DNA from: Winogradskyella undariae
GTDB lineage: Bacteria; Bacteroidota; Bacteroidia; Flavobacteriales; Flavobacteriaceae
Direction: 5' to 3'
DNA length: 64,000 bases
Assembly: GCF_013285155.1 (NCBI RefSeq)
Contig: NZ_JABTEL010000002.1
Location: 124,001-188,000 of the forward strand
The position numbers were made by a program, and so were the translations under genes. This document shows positions 43,670 through 52,540 of this stretch, piece by piece. The notes below the pieces were generated by a model. That model ran no database searches. It had not been told where the DNA came from and saw only the letters and a program-made list of their open reading frames with translations. Numbering within the stretch: position 1 is the stretch's first letter; each line of letters starts with the position of its first letter.

Positions 43670-43704
43670 AAAGGCTTTACGATTATATCGTGAAGCTTTT
43701 CTAT
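43670..43704 (+). terminator. Probable weak terminator after SCO gene
   Basis: A stem with G-U pairs (AGGCTTTACGA side against TCGTGAAGCTTTT) followed by a short T-rich tract. It is a weaker relative of the terminators at 34060 and 38300. The frame of the next gene can be read upstream through it, but its real start is later. Confidence 0.5.
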
Positions 43705-43725
43705 TTTTATAAAAAATTAAACTTA

Positions 43726-44814
43726 ATGAGATTACTAATCATTTGCTTATTATTAATTGCTTTAGGAGCTTGTAAAGCTAAAATAACAGAAAAACCAAAA
43801 AGTTTTAATAACGTTGAAATTGTTCACTTGGTAGAAGACAGTACTTTGAATATAAGAGCCCTTGAAATTTTAGATTCCTTGGGTCCTATATACTTAACTT
43901 CTAAAGGAGAATTAGGAATGTTGTTTCAAAAAAAAGTTCTTCAATCAGTAGATTCTTTAGATACTAATCTAGTTCCATATTATAAGCTAAACCTAACTAC
44001 AGATTCACTTCAACTTAATTTTAGAGCCTTAGCAGTTAATGAAAAGAATGGTTTCGGAATTACAGTAGGGAATCCTGCACTTTTATATAAGCTAAATGCA
44101 GATTTAGAAAAAAATAAAATAGTATATCAAGAAAATCATCCTAATGTTTTTTACGATGCTATGGATTTCTGGAATGAACAAGAAGGTATTGCTATTGGTG
44201 ACCCAACAGACGGTTGTATGAGTATCATTATTACTAGAGATGGAGGAGAAAATTGGACAAAAATGAGTTGTAATTATTTGCCAAGTATTAAAGATGGTGA
44301 AGCTGCTTTTGCAGCAAGTGATACTAATATTGCCATTGTAGGAGATGAAACCTGGGTGGCTACAGGAGGTAAAACAAGTAGAGTAATGTACTCACCAGAC
44401 AAAGGAATCACTTGGCGTGTTTTTGATACGCCTATTATTCAAGGAAAAGAAACAACAGGTATTTATTCTATTGATTTTTATGATGAAAATAATGGTTTTG
44501 CTATCGGAGGAGATTATACAAATCCCGAAGCAAATTCGGCTAACAAAATAAGAACGACAACAGGTGGAGTTACATGGCAGGTTGTTTCAGATAATGAAGG
44601 TCCTGGTTATAGAAGTTGTGTGCAATATATCCCTAATAGTGGGGGCAAGGAGTTAGTGGCTGTTGGCTTTAACGGAATTGATTACAGTGCAGATTCTGGT
44701 ACTACATGGAAACACCTTAGTAATGAAGGGTTTTATACCATTAGATTCCTAAATGATTCTACAGCATATGCAGCGGGAAAGGGGAGAATTAGTAAATTAA
44801 TTTTTACAGAATAA
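43726..44814 (+). CDS. YCF48/BNR-like beta-propeller lipoprotein
   Basis: ATG 43726 gives MRLLIICLLLIALGAC, a lipoprotein signal. The 362-residue product has BNR/Asp-box-like blades: ITRDGGENWTKM, SPDKGITWRV, TTTGGVTWQVV and SADSGTTWKHL. It resembles YCF48 or plant photosystem assembly-like proteins, annotated as oxidoreductase in flavobacteria without evidence. No ECF motif lies directly upstream, so it may be read through from the SCO operon or have a separate promoter. Confidence 0.8.
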   Translation: MRLLIICLLLIALGACKAKITEKPKSFNNVEIVHLVEDSTLNIRALEILDSLGPIYLTSKGELGMLFQKKVLQSVDSLDTNLVPYYKLNLTTDSLQLNFRALAVNEKNGFGITVGNPALLYKLNADLEKNKIVYQENHPNVFYDAMDFWNEQEGIAIGDPTDGCMSIIITRDGGENWTKMSCNYLPSIKDGEAAFAASDTNIAIVGDETWVATGGKTSRVMYSPDKGITWRVFDTPIIQGKETTGIYSIDFYDENNGFAIGGDYTNPEANSANKIRTTTGGVTWQVVSDNEGPGYRSCVQYIPNSGGKELVAVGFNGIDYSADSGTTWKHLSNEGFYTIRFLNDSTAYAAGKGRISKLIFTE

Positions 44815-44847
44815 AAAAAAGGAAGCTATTACAGCTTCCTTTTTTTA
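44812..44847. terminator. Bidirectional terminator between convergent genes
   Basis: GGAAGCT (44821-44827) pairs with AGCTTCC (44833-44839), flanked by eight A's and seven T's. It serves the BNR gene (+) and the Spy-like gene of module 2 (-). Confidence 0.9.
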
Positions 44848-44881
44848 ATATATTAAGGGGTATTAATCTATATTAGTAGGG

Positions 44882-45352
44882 TTAATCGTTAGAATGGCGT
44901 TTTTTATATTCATCAAACATCTTTTGTCTGAAAGAATGTTCTGCTTGGTAGAGCTTAATTATTTTTTTAGCAGGAAGAATACTTAATAATTCTTTTAAGT
45001 ATTTAGATTTCAAATCTGTCTTTTGTTTTTCAAATTTTTCAATATCAAGTAAAAGAGTTTTAGCTTCCGATTCAGAAAGATCATCAGAATTTTTTTCTTT
45101 ACGTCTAGCGATAGACTTTTCTCTTAATTCATTTTCTGCATTTTCATTTGCATTATATATAGGCCAAAATTTTTGAGCTTCAGTTTTAGTGAAATCTAAT
45201 TTTTCTGTAATATGAGCTATTTTTAATGTTTTAATTTTTTCTCTATCAAATTTTTGCGCAAATAAGCTTATAGAAAAAAGTAAGAATAGAATAACAGTAA
45301 ATGTCATTCTGTTCTGTGAATTCAATAGGTGATTTTTATTTGAAATATTCAT
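44882..45352 (-). CDS. Spy-like periplasmic protein, sensor of ECF-type sigma factor (module 2)
   Basis: 156 residues; a signal peptide can start at Met1 or Met16 (45307), ending LFAQK. The mature part is helical and charged: LKIAHITEKLDFTKTEAQKFWPIYN, KYLKELLSILPAKKIIKLYQAEHSFRQKM. This is the pattern of flavobacterial proteins called sensor of ECF-type sigma factor. Third gene of ECF module 2, six bases after the anti-sigma candidate. Confidence 0.82.
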   Translation of the reverse strand: MNISNKNHLLNSQNRMTFTVILFLLFSISLFAQKFDREKIKTLKIAHITEKLDFTKTEAQKFWPIYNANENAENELREKSIARRKEKNSDDLSESEAKTLLLDIEKFEKQKTDLKSKYLKELLSILPAKKIIKLYQAEHSFRQKMFDEYKKRHSND

Positions 45353-45358
45353 AGTGTA

Positions 45359-45865
45359 TTATTCAAAAATTAGGTCTTCAGGTTCTATATTTTCAAAATA
45401 TTGATCTAGTGTTTCTTCTGAAATGTTTAAATCAATAAAATCAGTTTCCGAAATGTCTTCAGTTACAAATAAAGATGCAAAATCTTCATTAGTATATTCT
45501 TCTTGGTATAGATAGCCTTCAATAATAGCAGTATCTAAGCTGTTAAATGAAATATTATTTTTAGTGTTAAATACTAAGCTAAAGAATAATAAAAAACTAG
45601 CAGCAATACCAGCAACATAATAAAATGAGCGTTTAGTTTTTAATGAGATAACAGGTGTTTCAGTATCCGTTTTAAGCTTTTCTAAAATAGTATTATCTAC
45701 AGTATCAAAATAATCATTTGGTAACTCAAAACCAGGATTCTCTATACCTTTAAAAGTTTTTTTCTCTTTTAAACGGTCTAAAAAATTAGTTTCGAAAGAC
45801 TCAAAATAATGATCCGGAGTCTTTAAACCTGTAGATTTAATATGATGTAAATTTTTATCTTTCAT
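45359..45865 (-). CDS. Putative anti-sigma factor, single membrane span (module 2)
   Basis: 168 residues. Cytoplasmic part (1-80) with two related segments, LKTPDHYFESFETNFLDRL and FELPNDYFDTVDNTILEKL; one membrane helix (about 82-99); acidic periplasmic tail (100-168). Placed between an ECF sigma gene and a Spy-like gene. No classical anti-sigma zinc motif is seen. Function assigned by position and topology. Confidence 0.65.
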   Translation of the reverse strand: MKDKNLHHIKSTGLKTPDHYFESFETNFLDRLKEKKTFKGIENPGFELPNDYFDTVDNTILEKLKTDTETPVISLKTKRSFYYVAGIAASFLLFFSLVFNTKNNISFNSLDTAIIEGYLYQEEYTNEDFASLFVTEDISETDFIDLNISEETLDQYFENIEPEDLIFE

Positions 45866-45922
45866 TTTATGCTGAACTTGTTTCAGTATATGTTCTACGC
45901 TTTTAGAAATTTCATTTATCTA

Positions 45923-45949
45923 TTAGACTTCAAATTTCCTAAATGGTTT
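45923..45949 (-). promoter_or_regulatory. Putative ECF promoter 2b (anti-sigma candidate, module 2)
   Basis: On the minus strand AAAC (45946-45949), 14 nt, GAAGTCTAA (45923-45931), in front of the module 2 anti-sigma gene. The AAAC half overlaps the sigma stop codon. Same pair and spacing as upstream of the sigma gene itself. Confidence 0.6.
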
Positions 45950-46490
45950 AATTTGAGGTTAAAAAAGCTTCAATTTTTTTAGCTGCAATATGATAAGAGG
46001 CTTTTAAAGCCCCTTCGCTAGTTTCTAAAATTTCGGCAATATCTTTATATTTTAAATCATCAAAATAGCGCATATTAAAGACTAACTGTTGCTTTTCCGG
46101 TAACGTCGCTATCGCTTTTTGTAATTTAAGTTGAATAGCATCACCTTCAAAATAAACATCAGCAGTCAGGTTATTAATAGCCTTGTCTTGATATTCTTCA
46201 TTGGTAATTTGTAATCGTTTTGCATTTTTGTTTAATAATGTAATGGATTCGTTTGTTGCAATACGGTACATCCAAGAAAATAATTTACTTTCTCCTTTAA
46301 ATTTATCTATGCTTCTATAGATTTTAATAAATGTGTTTTGAAGCGCATCATCTGCATCATCATGATTAAGAACAATTTTACGAATATGCCAATATAAGCG
46401 CTCTTTATAAAGTTGTAATAACTCTCTAAAGGCAGCTTCTTTAGACTCAGAGTCTTTTAGGCGTAATATGAAATCCGATTCGCTATTCAA
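45948..46490 (-). CDS. ECF-type RNA polymerase sigma factor (module 2)
   Basis: 180 residues. Region 2: YWHIRKIVLNHDDADDALQNTFIKIYRSIDKFKGESKLFSWMYRIATN; region 4: LPEKQQLVFNMRYFDDLKYKDIAEILETSEGALKASYHIAAKK. Paralogue of the sigma gene at 32171 but clearly diverged. Its operon faces the first module across a 12-kb block. It is preceded by its own AAAC-N14-GAAGTCTAA element, consistent with autoregulation. Confidence 0.93.
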   Translation of the reverse strand: MNSESDFILRLKDSESKEAAFRELLQLYKERLYWHIRKIVLNHDDADDALQNTFIKIYRSIDKFKGESKLFSWMYRIATNESITLLNKNAKRLQITNEEYQDKAINNLTADVYFEGDAIQLKLQKAIATLPEKQQLVFNMRYFDDLKYKDIAEILETSEGALKASYHIAAKKIEAFLTSN

Positions 46491-46507
46491 TTAATCTACT
46501 TTAGTAT

Positions 46508-46534
46508 TTAGACTTCGTAATATATTAAAAGTTT
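46508..46534 (-). promoter_or_regulatory. Putative ECF promoter 2a (sigma gene, module 2)
   Basis: On the minus strand AAAC (46531-46534), 14 nt, GAAGTCTAA (46508-46516), 17 bases before the sigma start. The AAAC is followed by TTTT, so it resembles AACTT-type ECF -35 elements. Confidence 0.6.
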
Positions 46535-46795
46535 AATGATGATCTAAAATAATTTATTTCATCTATTTTGCTTTTATTGATTTTCAGTGTTTTAAAATGT
46601 ATTTCATCGATTAAATACATATAGTAACGATTAAATGTATTTTTTGTTGTGAGATAACTAATTTTATTATATGTTTGCCTCAGCTTAACCTAATAAGCGT
46701 TATCATAGCCCCAAATCTGATAACAAAGAAAAGGATGTATAATATATACATCCTTTTTTTATTTCTACTAAGTTTTTAATTTTAAATTGTTCAGT
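46535..46795. other. Intergenic region between ECF module 2 and the ABC exporter gene
   Basis: Apart from the promoter at its left edge and the hairpin at 46730-46756, I see only AT-rich sequence with short repeats of an ATTAAATxxAT type (46600-46640). No gene is supported. Confidence 0.5.
46727..46760 (-). terminator. Terminator downstream of MsbA-like gene
   Basis: A perfect 11-bp stem (AAAGGATGTAT, 46730-46740, with 46746-46756), 5-nt loop. The plus-strand side has a T-run; the minus-strand side, which is needed for the ABC gene, is TTTTCTTTG. Likely bidirectional. Confidence 0.75.
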
Positions 46796-48622
46796 TTATT
46801 CAAAGCTTTGCATATCTACTAATTTTCTATAAACGCCATTTTTTGCAATAAGTTCACTATGTGTACCTTGTTCTGCAATTTCTCCTTTTTGCATTACTAC
46901 AATAAAGTCCGCGTTTTGGATGGTAGATAGACGGTGAGCGATAACAATAGAAGTTCTATTCTTCATCATATTCTCTAAAGCATCTTGTACTAGTCTTTCA
47001 CTTTCAGTATCTAAAGCTGAGGTTGCTTCATCTAAAATCATTATTGGTGGATTTTTAAGGACTGCTCTAGCAATGTTTATTCTTTGCTTTTGTCCTCCAG
47101 AAATTTTACCACCAGAATCTCCAATATTAGTATGAATACCTTCAGGTAAATCTTTTACAAATTCCCAAGCATTTGCAATTTTTAAAGCTTCTGTAATCTC
47201 TTCGTCACTAGCATCTTCTTTTCCTACTTTTAAATTATTAGCGACAGTATCGTTAAATAATATTGAGTCTTGATTAACTAAGCCTAAAAAGCCTCTTAAA
47301 GATCTTTTAGATAGATTTTTTATGTTTTCTCCATCAATATTAATGTGACCTTCATTAACATCGTAAAATCGAGTTACTAGATTTGCTATAGTACTTTTAC
47401 CACTTCCAGATTGTCCAACAAGAGCTATAGATTTTCCTTTAGGAATTGTTAAGCTGAAGTTTTTTAAGACATAATGATCTTCATATTTAAATGAAATATT
47501 TTCAACAGTAATTTCCTTATCAAAAGTTTGTTTTTCGATAGGGTTTTCAATTTCTTTTATTTCATTCTCTGTTTCTAAAAACTCTAGGATTCTATTAGCG
47601 GCTCCATCTCCACGTTTTACACTATAGCTCGCTTTAGCTATTGCTTTTGCAGGTGTTAAAATGTTATAGGCTAATGTAATGTACCCCACAAAGAAACTTG
47701 CATCCATTGTTTTGTCTACAAAAACAAGATAGCCACCATAAACTAATAAAACACCAATAACTACAATTCCTAATAACTCACTTAAAGGAGATGCTAAGTT
47801 TTGTCTATTAAGTAGCTTGTTAGAATAATTATAATATCTGTTGTTACTGTCTTCAAATTTACGTGCAAACATTTTCTCTACGTTGAAGGCTTTTATAATT
47901 CTTAAACCTCCCATAGTTTCTTCTAAAACAGATAAAAATATCCCTTGTTCTTTCTGAACTTTTAGAGAGCCTTTCTTTAAGGATTTTCCGATTTTAGAGA
48001 TTATAAAACCTGAAACAGGAATAAATACGAGAACAAATAGTGTAAGTTTAGGACTAAGAATAAGCATTGTAACTAGAGAGAATAATATTGTAAGCGGTTC
48101 TCTTACAATCATTTCTAGTATAGCTAAGAATGAATTTCTAACCTCGTTAACATCTGCACTTACTCTAGATATAGTATCTCCTTTTGACTTTTCTGAATAA
48201 AAAGCAAGTGGTAGTGTTACTATTTTATCGTAGAGTTTGTTTCTGATATCTTTTAACACCCCATTTCTTAAGAAAGTAATAAAATACATTGCGAGATAGT
48301 TAGAAATGTTTTTGAGTAAAAACATACTTATTATAACTCCGACCATCATCATTAGTACTTTAAAGTCTCCATATTTTTCAATATTATCGACTATAAAATA
48401 ATTGAGATAATCTTCCCCGTAATTTTGTAATTTAAACCAACCTTGCCATATCGGTTTTGCTGTAACGACACGTTGATCACTAAAAATAACTTTAAATACA
48501 GGAATTAAAGCGATAAAAGAAAGTGTGCTAAAAAGCGCATATAAAATATTAAAGAAAATGTTTAAATACGCATACCTCTTGTAAGGTAGGGCAAAAGGTA
48601 TGAGTTTTTTTATGTAATTCAT
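46796..48622 (-). CDS. MsbA-like lipid/drug ABC exporter (fused TMD-NBD)
   Basis: 608 residues: six-helix exporter membrane domain (about 1-320) and nucleotide-binding domain (about 350-590). NBD motifs: Walker A VGQSGSGKST, signature ISGGQKQRINIARA, Walker B MILDEATSALD and the H-loop IAHRLST. Such half-transporters dimerise. MsbA flips lipid A; related proteins export drugs or lipids. The adjacent glycosyltransferase and phosphohexomutase make a glycolipid or envelope role plausible. It directly follows the mutase gene with no gap. Confidence 0.92.
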   Translation of the reverse strand: MNYIKKLIPFALPYKRYAYLNIFFNILYALFSTLSFIALIPVFKVIFSDQRVVTAKPIWQGWFKLQNYGEDYLNYFIVDNIEKYGDFKVLMMMVGVIISMFLLKNISNYLAMYFITFLRNGVLKDIRNKLYDKIVTLPLAFYSEKSKGDTISRVSADVNEVRNSFLAILEMIVREPLTILFSLVTMLILSPKLTLFVLVFIPVSGFIISKIGKSLKKGSLKVQKEQGIFLSVLEETMGGLRIIKAFNVEKMFARKFEDSNNRYYNYSNKLLNRQNLASPLSELLGIVVIGVLLVYGGYLVFVDKTMDASFFVGYITLAYNILTPAKAIAKASYSVKRGDGAANRILEFLETENEIKEIENPIEKQTFDKEITVENISFKYEDHYVLKNFSLTIPKGKSIALVGQSGSGKSTIANLVTRFYDVNEGHINIDGENIKNLSKRSLRGFLGLVNQDSILFNDTVANNLKVGKEDASDEEITEALKIANAWEFVKDLPEGIHTNIGDSGGKISGGQKQRINIARAVLKNPPIMILDEATSALDTESERLVQDALENMMKNRTSIVIAHRLSTIQNADFIVVMQKGEIAEQGTHSELIAKNGVYRKLVDMQSFE

Positions 48623-50353
48623 CTACTGTAATTTCATGTCTACTAAAATAGCATCGATTCTGTCATCCAACAATTGCTCCGTTGTTTCAAAGTCTGCCGA
48701 ATTGTCAAGATCTTTATTTACGCTGATATAGAATTTTATTTTAGGTTCTGTTCCACTTGGTCTTAAAGCTATTTTGCTTCCTTCTTCTGTATAATAAATT
48801 AAGACATTAGATTTAGGAATTTCAATCGCTGTTTCTTCATTAGTTTGAAGATTTTTTGAGATTGATAATTGGTAATCTTCAATTAAAACCACTTTTTCAC
48901 CATTGATTTCTTTTAAAGGATTATTTCTTGCATCAACCATCATTTGCTTAATTTCTTGTGCACCTTCAATACCTTTTTTAGTTATAGATACTAAACGTTC
49001 TTTAAAGAAACCATGCTCAACATATAAGTCAATTAAGCTTTGGTACATTGTTTTACCTTCAGCTTTTGCTTGAGCTGCAATTTCGCAAGCTAATAGAGTA
49101 GAGGTAACCGCATCTTTATCGCGAACAAAATCGCCAACCATAAAACCAAAACTTTCTTCTCCACCACCAATGAAATCCATGGTTGGGAAATCTTTAATCA
49201 TTTTAGCAATCCATTTAAAACCTGTAAGGCCTATTTTGCATTCCACATCATAAGCACTAGCTAAAACAGACATCATAGGAGTTGATACAATTGTAGAACC
49301 AACAAATTGGTTATCGTTGATTTTTCCTGAGTTTTTCCATTGTTTTAGTAGAAAATTCGTCATTAAAATCATCGTTTGGTTTCCGTTAAGAATTACCAAT
49401 TCATTTTCTAAATTACGAACTACAACTCCTAAACGGTCACAATCAGGATCTGTTCCGATCACAATATCACCATCAACTTTTCCTGCAAGTTCCACTGCCA
49501 TTTTTAAAGCTTCTGGTTCTTCAGGGTTAGGTGATACTACCGTTGGGAAATCTCCATTTGGTACACGTTGTTCTTCAACAATATTAACGTTGGTATAACC
49601 CGCACGTTTTAAAGTTTCAGGAATAGCTGTAATAGAGGTTCCATGTAAAGAGGTAAAAACAATGTTTAAGTTTTCTTTAGCTTCTTTTGAAGTATCAAAA
49701 CTTCCATTTTTTATAGATGAATTGATAAAAACATCATCAACATCTTTACCTATATATTGAATTAAGCTGTCATTAGCTTCAAACTTAATTTCAGAATACT
49801 CTAATTTATTTATTTCTGCAATAACTCCAGAATCTTGAGGTGGCACTAATTGTCCGCCATCTTGCCAATATACTTTATAACCATTGTATTCTGGTGGATT
49901 GTGAGATGCTGTTAATACAATACCACAATGACAATTTAAATGTTTTAGTGCAAATGATAATTCTGGGGTTGGTCTTAAATCTTCAAATAAGAATACTTTA
50001 ATTCCATTAGCAGAAAATACATCTGCAACCAATTTTCCAAATGTTTTACTATTGTGTCTACAATCAAAAGCAATTGCCACTTTTAATTCTTCACCAGGAA
50101 ACGATTCTTGTAAATAGTTACTTAAACCTTGAGTGTTTTTACCTAATGTATATTTATTCATTCGGTTGGTCCCAAGGCCCATAATACCACGCATTCCACC
50201 TGTTCCAAATTCAAGATCTTTATAAAAACTTTCCTCTAATTCTTTCGGATTAGTAGCAATTAGGTTTTTTATTTCTTTTTGAGATTCTTCATCAAAAGTT
50301 GGTGTTAACCAAGAGTTAACACGTTCTAGTATTTCTGGTTTAATATGAATCAT
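48623..50353 (-). CDS. Phosphohexomutase (phosphoglucomutase/phosphomannomutase family)
   Basis: 576 residues, length typical of the PgcA-like alpha-phosphohexomutases. Catalytic phosphoserine in [16 protein letters not shown], metal loop [11 protein letters not shown], sugar loop GGEESFG and phosphate-binding [10 protein letters not shown]. It interconverts hexose 1- and 6-phosphates for polysaccharide or glycolipid synthesis. Substrate (glucose or mannose) cannot be told. It shares an operon with the ABC exporter and possibly the glycosyltransferase 81 bases upstream. Confidence 0.93.
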   Translation of the reverse strand: MIHIKPEILERVNSWLTPTFDEESQKEIKNLIATNPKELEESFYKDLEFGTGGMRGIMGLGTNRMNKYTLGKNTQGLSNYLQESFPGEELKVAIAFDCRHNSKTFGKLVADVFSANGIKVFLFEDLRPTPELSFALKHLNCHCGIVLTASHNPPEYNGYKVYWQDGGQLVPPQDSGVIAEINKLEYSEIKFEANDSLIQYIGKDVDDVFINSSIKNGSFDTSKEAKENLNIVFTSLHGTSITAIPETLKRAGYTNVNIVEEQRVPNGDFPTVVSPNPEEPEALKMAVELAGKVDGDIVIGTDPDCDRLGVVVRNLENELVILNGNQTMILMTNFLLKQWKNSGKINDNQFVGSTIVSTPMMSVLASAYDVECKIGLTGFKWIAKMIKDFPTMDFIGGGEESFGFMVGDFVRDKDAVTSTLLACEIAAQAKAEGKTMYQSLIDLYVEHGFFKERLVSITKKGIEGAQEIKQMMVDARNNPLKEINGEKVVLIEDYQLSISKNLQTNEETAIEIPKSNVLIYYTEEGSKIALRPSGTEPKIKFYISVNKDLDNSADFETTEQLLDDRIDAILVDMKLQ

Positions 50354-50434
50354 GAGTAAAATAGATTTATTTAGAGTAAAAATAATTGAGTAACAAAAAT
50401 AAACAATATAACAATTTTAGAACGAGTTATCGCT

Positions 50435-51403
50435 TTATAATTGTGGTGTTCTGTGTAAATTTAATTCCTCTTTAATATAGTAACGTTGTTGGTTTTGTCG
50501 GTTGCTGCGTAAAACAAGTTCACCTAAAAAACCAGCAATAAATAATTGTGAACCAATAATCATTGTAGATAGTGCAATGTAGAATTGCGGACGATCTGTG
50601 ATAAGTCTTCCTGTTGGGTTTAAAAATAATTTATCGATACCTAGATAAAATGCAAATCCGAAACCAATAAGTGTCATTATAACACCAAGGGCACCAAATA
50701 AGTGCATCGGTCTTTTTCCGAAATGAGAAACAAACCAAATCGTTATTAAATCTAAAAAACCGTTGATAAAACGATTCATTCCAAATTTAGTTTGGCCATA
50801 TTTTCTAGCTTGATGAAGCACTACTTTCTCGCCAATTTTAATAAAACCTGCATTTTTTGCTAAGACAGGGATATAACGATGCATTTCTCCATAAACATCA
50901 ACGTGTTTAACTACAGTATTACTGTAAGCTTTTAACCCACAATTAAAATCATTGAGTTGTACACCTGAGGTTTTTCTTGCCGCCCAGTTAAATAATTTTG
51001 AAGGTAGATTTTTAGAGATAAAAGAATCATATCGTTTCTTTTTCCAACCAGATACAAGATCTAAACCTTCTTTTTTAATCATTTTAAAAAGTTCGGGTAT
51101 TTCTTCTGGGTTATCTTGTAAATCAGCATCCATGGTAATAACAACATCGCCTTCTGCTTTTGCAAAACCGGCATGTAAAGCTTGAGATTTCCCAAAGTTT
51201 TTTAGAAACCTTATGCCTTTTACATTTGGGTTTATTTCACCGAGTTCTGTTATTGTTTGCCAAGATTGGTCCGTACTACCATCGTCTATAAATAGTATTT
51301 CGTAAGAAAACTGATTAGACTGCATCACAGATACAATCCAATTGTGTAATTCTTTTAGGGATTCGTCCTCATTAAGTAGTGGTATAACTACTGATATATC
51401 CAT
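50435..51403 (-). CDS. Glycosyltransferase family 2 (DPM1/GtrB-like) with C-terminal membrane helices
   Basis: 322 residues. GT-A motifs DDGSTDQSW and DADLQDNPEEIP, then KKRYDSFISK and a catalytic NDFNCGLKAYS. Two membrane helices (about 230-255, 265-300) anchor it. This topology matches enzymes that transfer a sugar onto undecaprenyl phosphate. The final acceptor is not known. Confidence 0.92.
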   Translation of the reverse strand: MDISVVIPLLNEDESLKELHNWIVSVMQSNQFSYEILFIDDGSTDQSWQTITELGEINPNVKGIRFLKNFGKSQALHAGFAKAEGDVVITMDADLQDNPEEIPELFKMIKKEGLDLVSGWKKKRYDSFISKNLPSKLFNWAARKTSGVQLNDFNCGLKAYSNTVVKHVDVYGEMHRYIPVLAKNAGFIKIGEKVVLHQARKYGQTKFGMNRFINGFLDLITIWFVSHFGKRPMHLFGALGVIMTLIGFGFAFYLGIDKLFLNPTGRLITDRPQFYIALSTMIIGSQLFIAGFLGELVLRSNRQNQQRYYIKEELNLHRTPQL

Positions 51404-51447
51404 AGAGTTTTGATGTAATTTCTGAACTTCAAAAGTAAAGAAATTAA

Positions 51448-51981
51448 TTAAGCTTCGTTAGGGTCTTTACGTTTTGTAGCAAGAGCAACAATAAGGCCAA
51501 TAACACTATAAGCAACAAGTTGATATGCGTTTGTTTTAATTGTATTTGCTAAAGAGAAAAAACTATCCTCTGCTTGCATTTGTTCCATAGCTTGGTCAAC
51601 GGCTTCTTGTGGAGCTCCAAAATTAGACATCATTGCAATTTGAGAATTTATAATTTTTTCTTGAAGAATAACGGCTGCCTCAGGATCTACAATATTAAAA
51701 ATAACAAAGCCAATAAGTGCAGGGATTAAAGTTCCGATTGCAATTGTGATAAAAAAAGCAGAAAAAGCTTCTTTAAAACTAATAAAGCCACCTAAAAGTT
51801 TTTTAGCATTTATAGAAGATATAATTCCAAAAACTATGACTAATAACATTTGAGTGATGCCGTACCACCATTGTGTAAACAAATCTAGATAAACAGCGTA
51901 ACCTATAATTGTAAAAGAAGATATGATTAGAGCTAGATATAAACCGTAATTAATTGCTATAGATTTTAAAGATTTGTCCAT
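51448..51981 (-). CDS. DUF4199 family membrane protein
   Basis: 177 residues with four membrane helices and a soluble loop (about 105-140). The start SIAINYGLYLALI and the FISFKEAFSAFFITIAIG segment match DUF4199, a Bacteroidota family. It lies 44 bases upstream of the glycosyltransferase gene and is often found next to one in flavobacteria (recalled, not checked). Function unknown. Confidence 0.87.
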   Translation of the reverse strand: MDKSLKSIAINYGLYLALIISSFTIIGYAVYLDLFTQWWYGITQMLLVIVFGIISSINAKKLLGGFISFKEAFSAFFITIAIGTLIPALIGFVIFNIVDPEAAVILQEKIINSQIAMMSNFGAPQEAVDQAMEQMQAEDSFFSLANTIKTNAYQLVAYSVIGLIVALATKRKDPNEA

Positions 51982-52073
51982 TTTAAAATAAGTTTTTTAG
52001 TTTAATTATCTAGTTAGTATGCAAAGTTATAAATATGTTACATATATTTGTAAAATAAAATTTGTAAAAAAGA

Positions 52074-52103
52074 TTGTAGGTTTGTGAAAAATAATTAAAT
52101 TTG
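52074..52103 (+). promoter_or_regulatory. Flavobacterial housekeeping promoter of rpmE2
   Basis: TTG at 52074-52076, 19 nt, TAAATTTG at 52096-52103, matching the Bacteroidota -33 TTG / -7 TANNTTTG arrangement, 38 bases before the L31 start. Confidence 0.7.
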
Positions 52104-52141
52104 CACCTCGAAAAAATCGAATTTATTTAAAGCATTTAGTA

Positions 52142-52393
52142 ATGAAAGCAGGAATACACCCAGAAAATTATAGAGTTGTAGCGTTTAAAGACATGTCAAA
52201 TGAAGAGGTGTATTTAACGAAATCTACAGCAGACACAAGTGAAACTATCGATGTAGATGGTACTGAATACCCATTAGTAAAATTAGAGATCTCTAGAACA
52301 TCTCACCCTTTTTACACTGGTAAATCTAAATTAGTAGATACAGCTGGTCGTATTGACAAGTTCAAAAACAAATATGCTAAGTTTAAAAAATAA
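52142..52393 (+). CDS. rpmE2: 50S ribosomal protein L31 type B
   Basis: 83 residues. [19 protein letters not shown] and [24 protein letters not shown] match L31 type B. It has no Cys, so it is the zinc-independent form. In other bacteria this form replaces the zinc L31 when zinc is scarce; in Bacteroidota it is usually the main copy, so I would not infer zinc control. Confidence 0.97.
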   Translation: MKAGIHPENYRVVAFKDMSNEEVYLTKSTADTSETIDVDGTEYPLVKLEISRTSHPFYTGKSKLVDTAGRIDKFKNKYAKFKK

Positions 52394-52412
52394 ACTTTGC
52401 TTACTAATACTA

Positions 52413-52450
52413 CAAAAAAAAGCCTTTCTGTTATCAGAAAGGCTTTTTTA
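52413..52450 (+). terminator. Terminator of rpmE2
   Basis: A perfect 10-bp stem (AGCCTTTCTG, 52421-52430, with 52435-52444), TTAT loop, A-run before and T-run after. Confidence 0.92.
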
Positions 52451-52540
52451 TTTTATGCAATTAAGTTATTTTTGATATTATAATTAAGTCTGAATTTTAG
52501 ATATTATCATCTAACATCAACTTCAAATTTTAAACATTCA

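Noticed and set aside
47030..47037. CATCTAAA inside the ABC exporter gene
   Set aside because: It lies within coding sequence, on the non-coding side, without the upstream half.
52508..52515. CATCTAAC before the GlmU-like gene as a regulon member
   Set aside because: No CAAGTTT at the right distance, and the last base differs.
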